A stretch of DNA of 64,000 bases, taken from positions 8,714,501 to 8,778,500 of the forward strand of contig OX327690.1 of the NCBI GenBank assembly GCA_946807835.1, written 5' to 3'. The notes beneath the pieces were generated by a model that was given only the letters and a program-made list of their open reading frames with translations, made no database searches and was not told the DNA's origin. The stretch is from Ailanthus altissimus (taxonomy: Eukaryota > Streptophyta > Magnoliopsida > Sapindales > Simaroubaceae). The translations under genes and the position numbers were made by a program. Shown in pieces: positions 24,900-37,791 of this stretch; the stretch's first letter is position 1, and each line of letters opens with the position of its first letter.

Positions 24900-26110
24900 C
24901 TTGTTGAAGTACTAGTCTGAGGCCATGTCAGATTTACACTTAGAATCCACTTCAACTTCAACTAATTTGAGTGCTGAATTTTCATTGGGCATAAGTTCTT
25001 CTTTCTCATTTTCTTGGGGAGCTTTCAGCATTGTCGTTTCATTGAATGTCACATTATAACTTATGATACTCCTTGGTAGCTTCAACTCTTTACCTCACAT
25101 CTTATATCTTTTCACAACTTTAGGATTCCCTATGAATACCCTTTCATAGCTTTAGATTCTAATTTTCTTTACTTTACATGCACGAAAGTTGGGCAGTCAA
25201 ATATTTTAAGGTGATCATACTTAGGGAGTTGCCAGACTATTTCTCTTCTAGAGTTTTGAAATCTATTGTCGATGAGAGATTTCTATTGATCAAATAAGCT
25301 ACCGTTATTACAGCTTCACCCCAAAATGCCTTGGACATATTTATATTGGTAAGCATGCATTTAACCCTTTCAAGTAGGGTCTCATTCATCCTCTTAGCCA
25401 AACCATTCTACTGTGGAGTTGATCTCATAATTTTATACCTTATAATCCCCTGTTTAGCACAAAACCTATCAAATTTTCTATTGCAAAACTTGAGGCCATT
25501 GTTAGTCTTTAGCCTCTTAACAATTTTGCCAATCTGATTCTCAACAAGGGCCTTCTAAATCTTGAATGTATCAAATACTTGCTCCTTATTTTTTAACACA
25601 TAAACTCACAACTTCCTCGAATAGTCATCTATACAAGTGATGAATTATCTAGCCCCACCATAAGTCACTGTCTTTACTGGTCCCCAAAGATTTGAGTGTA
25701 TGTAGTCAAGAGTCCCTTTAGTTCTGTGCTCTCCAGTACTAAACCTTATTCTATATGCTTTTTTTAGCACACAATACTTATAAAATTCAAGTGATTAGAA
25801 CTCATCCTTACCAAACGCCTTTTGAATAAATAACTCCTTCAGGTTCCCCTGACCTCAGTGTGTTATTATAGGATGCTACAACTTGGTTTGTATATTTGCA
25901 TCAACTATGGAGAGTGATGGAGAACCACTTACTGCCTCTCCCTTCAGTATATACAATCTTTTATGCTTTTTACCTCTCATCATAACCATAAAACCCTTGA
26001 ACACTCTAAAAACCCCTCTATCAATCTTGATGGAATGCCCATTCCGATCTAGCATACCTAGTGATATCAAGTTTCTCTTAAGGTTTAGGAACATACCTAA
26101 CTTCTAACAA
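24900..26110 (-). pseudogene. copia-1 integrase with GAG-pre-integrase domain (broken, catalytic residues lost)
   Basis: GAG-pre-integrase lies at 25876-26094 (LISLGMLDRNGHSIKIDRG, then LYILKGE). The core follows with several stops. All three catalytic acidic residues are replaced: IHSNLWGP for the usual HSD (near 25698), KTNNGLKF for TDNG (near 25502) and NGLAKRMNET where E precedes R (near 25393). Each change is a G-to-A transition on the coding strand (Asp to Asn twice, Glu to Lys once). Confidence 0.88.
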
Positions 26111-26199
26111 CTCTCTCACTTGCCCTTCATGCAACGTAAGTCTAATACTCCTAATTTTCATCATCCGACATGCTACGTCATTACCCATTAATACCTTAC

Positions 26200-27000
26200 C
26201 ACTATTAATGGGCTGAAAATTGACAAATCAAGACTTATGTGGGCACAAGTGAAAAGTACAATCAGAATCTATAACTCATTGTTTAGAACTCTTACCATTA
26301 GCAACAACTATAATCTCTACACTACCGTAACTATTATTAGAGGCAAACACAACATTTACCTTATTGTCTTTAGCTTTCTTTTCAGGATAGTCCTTTATGA
26401 AATGTCATTATTTTTTGCAACAATAACACTTTTTAAGAGCACCCCTAAACTTTGATCTCAAGTTCTTCTTCTTTCTATAAAGAAACATATCAATAAAGTG
26501 CTCATAGCTTCTGGGAAATGAACTCAGCAAGACGATTACCTTGTCTTCATTCTCTATCTTTATATTGATAGCTTCAAGATCAAAGATGATCTTGTTGAAG
26601 GCAACTATGTAGTCTTTTATCGAGGTCCCCTATAACATGGACAACTGATAAAACTTCTTCTTTATATGCAATCTGTTGCTTAACGACTTCCACATATAAA
26701 GGGAGTCAAGCTTCTTCCAAAGACTAATCGTCGTCTTCTCATTTGTTACTTCTCTCAATACTTCATCACTCAATAACATAACGATTACTTTGTGAGCCCT
26801 TTCCTGAATATATATATTTTTTTACTTCAGCCTAGATAACTTTAGTGTCTTTTCTTCTCCACTAAATAGAGCTGCAATCACCTTTAGCATTGAGTCTAAC
26901 TGTTGACTCACCAGTAACGTTGTCACCTTTATTTTTCACTGATTGAAATTATTCAACCTATTAAATTTCTCTACATTATATTTAGGTGTGGCTATGTATA
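26200..27000 (-). pseudogene. copia-1 Gag with zinc knuckle and protease start (broken)
   Basis: Reading across frames gives a TNT1-type Gag: VTNEKTTISLWKKLDSLYMW near 26750-26690, then GTSIKDYIVAFNKIIFDLE near 26630-26575. The zinc knuckle near 26430-26380 reads KCYYCKK, stop, WHFIKDYPEK; the last Cys of C-x2-C-x4-H-x4-C is Tyr. The protease motif near 26285-26250 is VIDSDCTFHLCPHKS, with DSG changed to DSD by a G-to-A transition. Gag would package element RNA; this copy cannot. Confidence 0.85.
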
Positions 27001-27010
27001 CTAAGAACTA

Positions 27011-27022
27011 GATTTAATACCA
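27011..27022 (-). other. copia-1 primer binding site (initiator Met tRNA)
   Basis: Reverse complement reads TGGTATTAAATC, three bases inside the 5' LTR end at 27026. The plant copia consensus is TGGTATCAGAGC. Confidence 0.8.
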
Positions 27023-27025
27023 GTT

Positions 27026-27659
27026 TGTTGAAGTGGAAGTAATAAACCCAAGTAATATAATGTAGTAACAAGCAATTAAGAATAAATAAGAGAAAGAATG
27101 TAGGAGAAAGCACATAAAAATTTACGTAATTCGGTAACTTGCCTATGTCCATGATGAATTAAGATCTCACTTCTTTTATTAATGAATCACAAAGCAATCA
27201 CAAAGTATGCATTTTACAAGAAAGAACCGAAGCTTCACAAAGAATACTCTTAATTGTACTCATAAAGGCCTTACAATTGATCTCTCTTGTAAACTAAAAC
27301 TTTTCTCTCTTGTGTTTGTGTTGTAGTTGTTGTGATATGTTTAGAAACTAATATAAAGCTTAAACCTAGTTAGAATAATAATTTTTACTTGCAGGAGTTC
27401 AAATCTCACTTAAAGAAGTCAATTGAGTTAAAACATAAAATATTTATAAGTTACAGTATAAATAATACCCATGTGAATCATGCTTGCATGAACAGTACAA
27501 ATGAACAATACTTGCTAAAAGAATAATTCCTTACTTTCAATTTTTCGTTTTACTTCTTTTTAGCATAATATTTACGTACTAAACTTCTTTTTAACTTTTT
27601 ATTAATCTTCAACTCAAAATCAAAACTCTTCATTAATTTTAAATCACCAATTTTTAATA
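27026..27659 (-). repeat. copia-1 5' LTR
   Basis: Right-hand LTR, 634 bp, reading TGTTGAAGTGG at its left (inner) edge on the + strand and ending AATTTTTAATA. It contains AAATTTACGTAATTCGG and a CTCACTTAAAGAAGTCAATT block shared with the other LTR. The two LTRs differ at many positions by eye, so the insertion is not recent. Confidence 0.93.
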
Positions 27660-28480
27660 TTACCTTTCAGTTTATACATATCACTATTCCTTTGTATATA
27701 GGGGCACTAGTGCCTCTTCTAGCAGTTATTAAGATTGTTACCTTGAATTTGCGCGTATTAATGGTGCCTTATTACCTTTTAATTGATGTGTCTCACTACT
27801 GCCTTCTCTAACATTAATTTAACAATCTTTTAACATTTAATAATTTAACTCAATAGTCCCTTAATATGTGCAAATCACTGGTTTCTTATATATAGGGTCA
27901 CTAGTACCTATTCTAACAATCATTAAGATTGTTACCTTTCAATTTGTGCATATTACTGGTCCTATATATATAGAGGCATTAGTACCTCTTTTAGCAGTCA
28001 TTAAGATTGTTACCCTTCAATTTGTGCATATTATTGGTGTCTTGTTACCCTTTGATTTGTGTGTATTACAGGTGCCTCTTCTAACGTCATTCAACTGCCT
28101 TTTAACGATTAATACTTTAACTTAATAACCCCTCTGCGGGTATCGAACTGGTCTCTTAGTACCTCTTTTAGCAGTCATTAAGATTGTTACCCTTCAATTT
28201 GCTCGTATAACTGATGCCTTGTTACCCTTCAATTCGTGTGTATCACTAGTGCCTCTTCTAACATTCATTTAACTATCTTTTAACATTTAATAATTTAACT
28301 TAATAACCGTTGTGCACGTATCGGACTGGTCCCTTGTATGTATGGGCAAAAGTACTTCTTTTGTTACCTTCAATTTGTGCATATCATATCACTGGTGCCT
28401 TGTTATCCTCTAATTTCCACGTATCACCGGTGCCTCTTTTCACTTTAATCAATGTTTATTAATTTAACTTAATAACCTGA
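27660..28480 (+). repeat. Tandem-repeat array with CATTAAGATTGTTACC units
   Basis: AAGATTGTTACC recurs at about 27731, 27925, 28003 and 28170, each followed by (C)TTCAATTTGTGCATAT and ACTGGTGCC..., with TATATAGGGGCACTAGTACC and TTTAACATTTAATAATTTAAC as other shared words. Spacing is irregular (about 194, 78 and 167), indicating a higher-order or rearranged array. The open frame at 27868-28125 is repeat-derived. Confidence 0.85.
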
Positions 28481-30383
28481 TTCACTGGCTTCCGAAACAA
28501 GCTCTTGAAATGGGCTTTGGTTTGTTATGTTCTCATGGGAGTGAGGTTCCTCAGTCCTGCTTCTTATCATCTCATAAAAGAGTTTTTAAGAATCTAACTT
28601 TGAAATTTTATTTTAATAAAAAAATATATTGTAAGTCTTCTACTATCGGATCATTTAAAGAAGTATTTTTTTTATGCAAATAGGTTAAGTTCGAAAGAAA
28701 TATATATTTATTTTAGTTTAGTGGTTTTTATTTCTCGTTTATAAAAAATATTTGAGTTGTGATGTGCGAAAAAATCAGAGCGCTCTCAAGAAAAGGTAAT
28801 TTGAATCGGATTTGTCAGGTCAATTGTTATTAGTTTTAACACAAGAACGTGTTCAATTGAACTATAAAAAAAGGGGAGCTAACAGAGAGAGTAAACTAAA
28901 TAGAGAAGAATTGGCATTAACGTAATAACATTATTGCTAAGCTAAGCAGAAAAATGTGTTTTTACCGCATATATACAGTGGGTTGAACTTATAAATTTTA
29001 GTTGCCAAAAATTTGGTCTCTTTAGTTTGTTGTTTGCTGTATTTTATTAAAAAATCTTTATATTGTTGCACGTGTTTGCATTATTCACTATTCATGCAAG
29101 GTTTTATTGGATTATTAAATCAAATAATAGATCCTTTCTGCTGATTACATTTTCTTTATATTTGAAAAAGGAAAAGTAATGGTTAACTTTGGAAATATAG
29201 TGAGAATAATAAATATATACTTTATTTGAAAATAAGTGACATTTATACTTTCATTTATTATTTGTTTTGTTAAATTAAAGTTAATCATCATTGAACTTAT
29301 TAAATAACTTATTTTTTCTAAACAGGTGATGCTTAGTGTTGATCGATTGTTGATTGGTGCTAACTAGTTCTTAACCATCATTGTATTGACTCTTTTATAA
29401 AGATCAATAAACTTTGAATTTTATGATTTATATAATTATAAGGTTATTTTTGTTAATAAAACATTGGAGGAGTTCTAAAATTAGTAAGAAAGGTAATGGC
29501 TTTATAATGTCACCGTCAAACAAATTTTTCACTAAATTGTAGGCTTCTTCAATCCTCCATTTATAAAAATAAACTTGTTATCATGTATGGTATGAAATTT
29601 AGAGTTCAATGGTATCTACAGTGAATCACTATACTGCCAATCTATGTCGACCATTGAATAGTCAATACTAATCAATGGTTGACCAACACCAGCCATTAAT
29701 TAATCAACATTTGTCACCACTCCTTTAAGAGTAAATGAGTTATTTAACAAAGTTAATAATAATTTTAACAAAAAATCTAGTGGATGAGTGTACATATGTG
29801 AATTATTTTTAATTATGAGATGCGTTTGTCATTTTTACTATACTTTAAGGGTCCACTAATCTTTTTTCCTTTGAAAAATAAAATATTTTTGTGATTTACA
29901 ATCTGATGATATTATTTTTGTACCATCATGAAAATCATGCTAATGTAAGAAATAGGTGAGAAGCCATATAGACCAAACTCAATTGTAATTAAGGGTTAAA
30001 ATAAAGTGCACCATCAAAGGGATATGTAGCTTTAAAAATGTGATTTTTTGAGTTAGGGCTAAGGTTGCCCCTTCAATCTTATTTTATATATATCTTTGTC
30101 CTTTTGAACTTGGCTCCTTGCCAATTGAACTTGAATTCTTGGAGAATTTTGGTAGGCCCATATGTTATATAGAGCAAAGCCAATCTTGAAGCTCCTTCTT
30201 TCCCTAAGCTACAAAGGTTATACCAAATTAAAAGAACTGTTAGTCAACAAAAGCTTTTTTTTGCCTTTAAATAACCCTACGCGGAAGCACCTTCAGTTTT
30301 TTGTTAGAGAAAAATAGGGATGTGTTTATGAAGGTCTATATAGTCCTCAATTATGTCCTCATATTTTTACTAATGAAGATTAT
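28481..30383. other. No gene recognised between array and retrotransposon nest
   Basis: AT-rich sequence with no convincing frame. The part from about 30090 to 30383 (ending ...CTAATGAAGATTAT) is the left flank of a solo LTR and probably belongs to the old gypsy element or its target. Confidence 0.5.
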
Positions 30384-33300
30384 TGTTAGAGTGCTTAATG
30401 GGTGCATGCATATGAATGTATATTCATTGAATCAAATTGACAGGACCCGCCCCGAGATCCTCTACTGTAGGTCCAGTGGCTCTGCCGGGTACTTCGATGG
30501 AAGTTCTTCAGAATATAACTAGATAAGTCGAGAAATTTTCGCAAGGCAAACCCTTTTTTAGTTCTTGCTACTATTGAGAACATCTTGTAATATACATGAA
30601 AATGACATCTTAATTTTTAAAAAAAAAGGCAGAGTTTTCCTTGTTTTTTGAAAAATCCATATAAAACTTGTAAAGAAATTTCACTTCTATTTTAAACACT
30701 TCTCAATACTACCAATTCGGACTTTCGGTCTTTTACAAATCAAATCCAACACAACTCAATAGTTTCATTTGAATCACAAAATGAGCATACTTATAAAAAG
30801 TAAAAACGATCATCGTAATATCGAAATCTCTTCTTGTTGGTTCAAAACATACATACAAATATATATGCCTACAATTACTATGCATAAAGTAAAGGGTGTT
30901 ATTTAGCACATTTACATATACAAAAATGATCTTCAGATTTGGATCACTACTCGGCAATAGGAGAATCAACAGCTTGCGTACCAAGACCTGCACCTGAGAA
31001 GGGTTTAGGAAATATAAAACACAAAACGAGTGAGCTAAAAGAGCTCAGTGAGTGTAATTAAGATTTCAAATAAAATAACATTATGCATAGATAGCAAATT
31101 CTAAAGTACATGCATAAATCATGCTTCTAAATTTGATGTAAAGCTGTAAAACGGTTTCTAATATCATATGCCGATGAAATCCTGTCGAGCGGGTTTTATC
31201 TACATCTTTGGAAAGCAATATCCAAAATCTGTATAACATAATAACTGTCGTGTGCATATAAACACATAAATGCTATCGATAAATAAAAAACTAGTAAAGT
31301 ACTCGCTCAACCATTTTCTTTCTAAACTGTACCAATGGTAACCCTAAAGCTCTACACTCACGTAGTGACTCAACTAGCACCGCACACGTGAGTAGGTCAC
31401 GGGGCACCTCAACTAGCAGCACCCACAGTGATATCTTAAGACATCTCACTGACTATGCAACGGAATTCTACAGCGCATACATATAGCGAGACAATACCCC
31501 GTACACATAGAGCGATTCACATGACTCGACATCCCGACTTCTAGAAGTTAGTGACACACTCCCAAGACCTGCCCATGTGCATGGGATATACCGGCCGGGT
31601 CTAATACAATCACCACTACTATAATCTGAAGGTACCAATGGCCTTTAAAATAAATGCAGAAATTTTAAAACTGTTTCTTAAACTGAACATGTAAATGCAT
31701 ATTTATGGATACATATCAAGATCATAATCATGTTTATGCATTGAAAGCTCATAAAACATACATTTTTTATTATGCAGAAACATAGTAAACGAAAGATAAA
31801 AGAAATGGCAGATTTTCACTCACAACCGCTCCGCACTCAATTTCGCTCCAGATTTTTGCTCCCGTTATCGCTCTCGGTTTTCTTCAATTATGCGCCATAA
31901 ATAACTTTAGAACCAAATCAAATACTAGAATCTCATTCAACTACTAAACGCCCTAATCGGCATTCAAAGCCCGGATGTATACTACTTCCTGATTTTCATT
32001 TACGAAGTCATTTAATCTAATCTCACTCACCACCCGGCGCCCTAAAAATTATTAAACGACTTATAACTTGATTGGACATAATTGCCCTTCACCTTTCCAA
32101 AATGGATAATTATGTCCCATTTTCTTCATTTTTAGTTTTTTCATCAACCATATACATTCAACATACATAAGGCATCATTTACACACAACAACTTGATCAA
32201 AACACCACTCAATCCCTAACTTCCCTAAAGTGGCAGAATTTCACCATATATTCTAACACATTTCTGTTCTCCATTTCTTGTTCCAATTACATTAAAATCA
32301 AGTCAATTTCATTCTAATTGCCTAATTACAACCAATTGAAGTCTCTACATTCAAATCACCCAAAACCCTAATTCTTACCTTGCCAATTTCTTTAAATTGA
32401 TGACTCCTTCAAGCTCCACACTAGAATTCAACTCAATCTAAATCAATAATACACACAAGAACATCAATTGAAGCATTATTGAAAACTCACTTATCAAACT
32501 CATAAAACAATGCTTTTCTTACCTCTTTTTCTTGAATTTCCACTAATGGAGACTTCAATTGAGCTTAGCGATTGATATATGGCCTTATTTTAGCTTGATT
32601 ATAATGAAAAATCATGAAAAAGAAACTGAAATTTCACTATAGCAGCATCTTTAACACTTACACGAATTTTACTCTCTTTTGCTCTAAATATTTGCTTTGA
32701 TCTCTTGAAAATTCTACACACTTCCAACATATATATAGTGCTCCCTCGATTGACCATTTTGCCCTTCAACTTACTCAAAATTTCTAATTTGCCATTAGTT
32801 CAAAAGGAAAGATTTAATTGGTTCCTTTGTAACTATCTAATTAGAATAGTCAAATGAACTAACTAGAATTCCCCACTTGGCAATCCAGGAGATTGCTTCT
32901 AATTGGCCCATTCCTTAATTTATGGATTGTATTTCTCAATAAAGTCGTGTTCCATATATAACCCTTAAATGGAAAATCATATAGTAAATTAGAATTTCCT
33001 TTTCCAAGCCAATAGAGAAAATTTTCAAAAATATTTTAGGGTTGTCCGACGCTCTGATCGAGTGTGAAATTACCAAATTAGGTCTAATATCTCTCACGCG
33101 CACTATAAAAAAAAAATTCTAATAGGGTTAAAATCGGGTAACCTTACGGTGTCTTCATTACTCTATACCGAAATCTAGGAGTCAATACTACTAATTGGGA
33201 TTGGATATTACACAAATGATGCGTTTCATACATATATATTGTATAGTGGAATTGAAATCTAATTTCTATTCAATAAATACCCACTGAATGTAAATCAATT

Positions 33301-34958
33301 ACATTAACAGTTTCAAAAACACTCACACTTGAAGACTTTAGGTGAAGATTTAATTTGTGAGTCTTACACAGAAGTGTAATCGCAAACAATTCTAGTCTTC
33401 AACGTCAATAGGATTACAAGAGCTAGAATAGTAGCATGAAATCTCCAATAAGATTGACTCAAGCAATATTTATTTTTATTTCTCTCAACTTGGCAAAAAT
33501 GGCTTTAAGGACCTAAGTGCAAAACTTTTGAAGTTTTACTCACTTGGCCGACTCATGTATACTTCAAAAATGCAAACCATTTGCATTTTTATGCCTTTGA
33601 CTTTGCTCATAGACAAGTGTCTATTAAAAGGCCACATGTCAACTTAATAAACCTTTAACAAGCAACTTGTTACCTTAATACCATGCACAATGCCATTTGT
33701 CAAACAAATAGTCATGCATTATGCCACTTGTCAACTTTCAATTGTTAACAACAATTGTTAACCAATTGATTAATAGGCTTAACACTTAAATCTTGACTTG
33801 TATACTTCCTATTTTTTAAAATTTTTTCTAATCGAACTATTTGACCCAGTCTACTATCCTAATTCTTAACGAGTATACTTTATATTATAACTCTCTATGT
33901 TCACACTTGTTTGTCTTATGAAACACTTTTATAAGTCCCTAAGTAATGCTCCATACATACATTATGGATATTATAGAACACCACATTGAACTATGCAATT
34001 TGAGGTCAAACACATACGTATAATCTCTACATCACCTATATCTTGGAAGAGCAGAGATATAGATCATCATCGTTAAATCTCTATATGCTCGACCATGAAC
34101 TTATCTTCAGGTTTGTATTTTTGTTAACAATATTCGCAAATACCTTTGCAATATTGTTTAACCATACAAAAATCTCTTTTTTAGGGTTTATGCTTATGGC
34201 CACAAGAATTCCTGAAATACAATTTTGAAGCATCAATTATATAACTTACCTATATAAGCAGATAAATCTCATATCTATGCACACCAGACTCCATGAGCTT
34301 TAGATTATATCCAACGATATCTTAAGGTCAGATCATAAAAGGTCTCTAATATACATGGAATAAAAGTATTATGGATCACTCACAAGCCCATCGTGACGCT
34401 TATGTTAAAGGACTATGAATACTACTCAACTCGAGGAGACCTTCTATTAATGACTCTATCGGATGTCTATTGAAGGTCATCGTAAGTCTGTTTAATACTC
34501 AGTTCTCACTGAATATATGCAATCTATATGAGCTTCCACTAAGCCTACGGTTTGCTAAGACTAACCTTCTGGATAATCCAAATATAGACATACACTAATT
34601 TGAAAGGTTCACACCCATGTCAGTAAATATAGATCAAGAATGAGGTCTTTGAGAACATACTACATAATAATATTTCTTAACACCATTTGCAACCCCTTGC
34701 AACTATCTCATTACTAATATATTTTTAGGTTTTTGTCTCATTTCAGATAAGGTCCTAACTCTTAGAATGCTAACTTTTAGCATTGACCTAAACACCTGTA
34801 GATCAGATCTAAACTCTTTTAAACCTGTAAGTATGAAAAGGAACAAGATTAGTATGATGTAATTAAATATTAATGATTTATTAAAATGTTCATTGTATAA
34901 AAATTAACAATAAATATTCATACAAAATGAAATGGCATGTAAGCAACATCTTTCAATA
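30384..34958 (-). mobile_element. Solo LTR of the copia-2 family, split by another solo LTR
   Basis: Outer parts 30384-30437 and 33218-34958 together resemble the copia-2 LTR: GGTGCATGCATATG near the left edge, GAAATCTAATTTC at about 33255, the block with GAGCAGAGATATAGATCATC at 34050, GGCACATTTGT-like and GTTAACAACAATTGTTAACC words near 33745, and the end ATACAAAATGAAATGGCATG, then TTTCAATA at 34958. The presumed flanks ATTAT (30379-30383) and GTTAT (34959-34963) match at 4 of 5 bases. At about 1.8 kb it is shorter than its relatives, so an internal deletion is likely. Confidence 0.75.
30438..33212 (-). mobile_element. Solo LTR, family L, copy 1 (2.78 kb)
   Basis: On the minus strand it starts TGTAATATCCAATCC and ends CGGGTCCTGTCA-like (TGACAGGACCCG on + at 30438). 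A perfect duplication CAAAT flanks it at 30433-30437 and 33213-33217. It is collinear, inverted, with 48713-51462 over the whole length. No coding, primer site or second LTR adjoins it, so it is a solo LTR left by LTR-LTR recombination. The length suggests a Ty3/gypsy family with long LTRs, but no internal region is present to prove it. Confidence 0.92.
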
Positions 34959-35008
34959 GTTATCTATCTGTTATTTGTTATAACAGTAGAGTTATTTTTT
35001 CTTTCATT

Positions 35009-36484
35009 TTGTTCATTAATGATTTTTTCCTTTCTAGCTACTTTTTGGTCTTTAAAGCCTATTTTTTCCAGAATCATATTAAGGTAGCTTGTGCTCACAG
35101 TGGTTATTATAAAGAGTTGTTATGTTGGTATAATATAGTGTTTACTTGGTTGATCGAAGACATTTGTAGCCCTTTTGACCCTTTTTGCTCTTCAACTAAA
35201 GGTAGTCTTTATTTGCATTGCCTTTGAGTGGTATTTTTTTAAATTCATTTTGGTGGATGATTATTTTCTCTTTGTCTGTGTTGTAATGGTAGAAGACAAG
35301 AAGCGTCATTATCCTAATGCTGCTCTAAGTTCGACTAAGTTGAAGAGGCAAAAGCTTCTTCTGAACTTGTTTAGTATGAAGAATGGATTAAGTAAGGATT
35401 TTGTAGGAGAGACCTTGAAGAGTTCTCATGTATCAAGAAAAGGCTAGATGAGGCCTTAAAGACTTCTCAGGGAAAGGAGTTAATTGAAGTTTATGACTTC
35501 TGCTCATGATAATCTACCTCTTACTAGTGCGAGCACTCTTTCTCCCTCTAGCATGACGACTACTCCTTCCATTCTCTTCAGTTTGCTGAAGGAAACATTG
35601 ATATTAAGGCTCTGAATGGGCCTTTGATTTTGAGAGCTTGATCAAGTCACAGACCTAGGTCATTACATTCATCTGACCTTCACTTTATGAAGAGGGGGAG
35701 GTATAAGCACTTAATGCCTCTATTAAGGGAGACAGAGCAGGTAATGCTCAAGAACATGTTGCTCTATTGTTAACATATAGCACATTTCAATTGTTTGCCT
35801 ATGGTTTTGGGTGCTTTTCTTATGTACTATTTTATTTTTGAACCTTTTTTTTTAAATTTGATTAGTTTTCTTTAGTGTGCTTGCTACCCTTCTTTAATCT
35901 TCTTATTGTAAAGGATAGTTGCCCTTGCCAGTCACCATGATGGTCAGTACAAGGTAATGACTAGCATTCAGAGTTCAACAGTTGCTGAGGTTGAGGCTAC
36001 TAAGGTGAAGGAGGCCTTGGAGGAAGTCAAAAATAAAATAGAGGGTTTTGAGTACAAGATTAAGTATGCCAAGAAGAAAATAATAGCTAAGGTTGGTGCA
36101 GCTGATGCTAAGGTTGCCTTGGCTGAGAGAATGGTCCTCGTGCTTAAGTTTGAAATGAAGGAACTTGAGGGATAAGTGAGGTTTCTTCAAGTGGAGAACA
36201 CTTTCCGCCAAAAGACTAATGAAGAGTTAGAGGAAAAGCACGAGTCTTCAAAGCTTCATGTTGTTGAGGAGATTTCGAGGGCTTTGACTATATTAGTGGA
36301 CCTCTTTAAGAGTCGTTACGCTGATTTAGATCTCTCGGGGGTAGACAAGCTATTTGATGATTATGGGAGTGCTGATGAAGAGATTGCGACTCATGATATT
36401 GCAATCATTGTTCCTCTAGTGACCAATGAGGTTCCCTTTCAAACCTCTAATGAGTCTAGTTTAAAATCTAGGGATGCTCGTTAG
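35009..36484 (+). pseudogene. Antisense coiled-coil ORF of gypsy element, copy 1 (fragments)
   Basis: Open pieces on the + strand: 35175-35447 (contains VEDKKRHYPNAALSSTKLKR), 35957-36175 and 36176-36484. The latter two are adjacent across a stop at 36173-36175 and give a Lys/Glu/Ala-rich coiled coil (VKEALEEVKNKIEGFEYKIK, then EELEEKHESSKLHVVEEI), followed by a segment with FKSRYADLDLSGVDKLFDDYG. The charged, alanine-rich helix and its position downstream of and antisense to a gypsy integrase fit the extra antisense ORFs known from Tat-lineage Ty3/gypsy elements. Function is unknown; DNA- or RNA-binding has been suggested for such proteins only by analogy. Confidence 0.55.
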
Positions 36485-37740
36485 GCCAAAAATCCCTCTG
36501 CTACTCCTATTACTGTTACTGCTAAATATGATTCCCTGCTGTTTAGATTTTTTAGGATTTTTTCTTTTCATATCTCTTTTTTTTTTCTTTTTTTATTTAT
36601 TATAATGAAACTTTTTATAAATGAATGCAAAAGTTTTTCTTTTGGTCTCTATATGCCCATGGTTTATATTTATTTGATAAATACTCTAAATAACCTTGTT
36701 GCCTGATGTTTTTTGTTTAATTATACTGCATCCGTTCTAATTAAATGTGCCTTGATCGTTTTGTTCAAGGTTGTCTTATTTGAGCTTTAAGAGTGATTTT
36801 TTAGATAAAGACTTGTGTGGTTTAAGTTTTTGGATTCTGCCTTAAGCTTAAGAGTTACTAGAAGCTTATCTTTAAGGGTGACCATGATGAACTTTGAACA
36901 AAGCATTAATGTTAAGTTGGTGAACGTCTTTTTTCGTTCACTATGCTCTTCATTTGTTTCTTTATGTTATAGACTTTTGTTTAGTGAGAGGTCATGTTAT
37001 GTTGAGGAGTTCACATGGTGGGGCTCTTGAACTTTCTTGATTGATTGTTTTGCATTAAAAATGCCCCTCTCTTTATGTTTCAAGCCTTTTTTATCAATTG
37101 TGCTTTTTAGAGGCGACTTTAATAATGCAACTTTTGTAATAGTTCCAGAATTTCTTGGGACTTTAACGATTGTTAGTTGATATCTAGTTTCACTTGAAGA
37201 GATATGTTTTAGTTGGGGTTATTTTGAGGGTTTAGAAGTTCTTTTTTTATTTGGAGTTAAAGTTAAAACTCTTTATTATCAACTTTTTTCTTTCCTTCAT
37301 TTTTATTGAGAGAAAAAATACTGTGCTCTCCTAGTTTTCCTTCAATTTTGGCTATTTCCTTAAGATTCTTACTTTCTTTAATCTAACTTCGAGTGTAAGT
37401 AGGGTTTCACTATTGAATTCTTTTGAAGCCTTAGTGAATCTTTCCCCTGAGGTTTTCCATCTAACAATGATGTCTTTCTGTATCCTGATGGTTGTTTTTG
37501 ATCTCCTTATTAGCAGAAATCATGCGAAAAGAAGTTGGCATTTTTTTCTTTTTAAGGATTATGTCTACTCTAATCACTCTAATTCTCATTACTTGAATAG
37601 TCAAACAAGAGTGGTTATTAAGACTTAAAGAGTGATTGTGAGGGCAAAGAGGTTTCATTAATAAGGAAAAATAGTAGGGATGTTCCTTCTTAAAGTGAGT
37701 CGTCTTTAGGAAATGTGTTTATGTTATTCTTTACCTTCGA
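36485..37740. other. AT-rich, non-coding part of the gypsy 3' region
   Basis: T-rich sequence between the two antisense coiled-coil segments, with short frames (36815-37030, 37413-37628) that show no recognisable protein. Presumably intron or untranslated sequence of the antisense unit, or gypsy 3' region. Confidence 0.4.
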
Positions 37741-37791
37741 ACATTTTTTAGAACTGATATCTTGTTTGTGTTTTTGTAGATATACAAAGCG

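Larger units (their letters stand above)
22468..27659 (-). mobile_element. Ty1/copia LTR retrotransposon, TNT1/Tork-like (copia-1), defective
   Basis: A complete but decayed element of 5.2 kb. LTRs at 22468-23087 and 27026-27659 are collinear along their length. The target duplication TTACC is at 22463-22467 and 27660-27664. The primer site at 27011-27022 reads TGGTATTAAATC on the minus strand, 9 of 12 matches to the initiator-Met tRNA site; a purine tract lies at about 23088-23102 beside the 3' LTR. The order gag, protease, integrase, RT, RNase H is that of copia. Stops and frameshifts interrupt every domain, so it is not autonomous. Confidence 0.95.

Noticed and set aside
27868..28125. 85-codon open frame, Ile/Val-rich
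   Set aside because: It lies wholly within the tandem-repeat array and its protein repeats with the DNA unit; no family is recognisable.
36815..37030. 71-codon frame, possible small gene
   Set aside because: There is no recognisable motif. It is T-rich and lies between retroelement fragments, consistent with chance.
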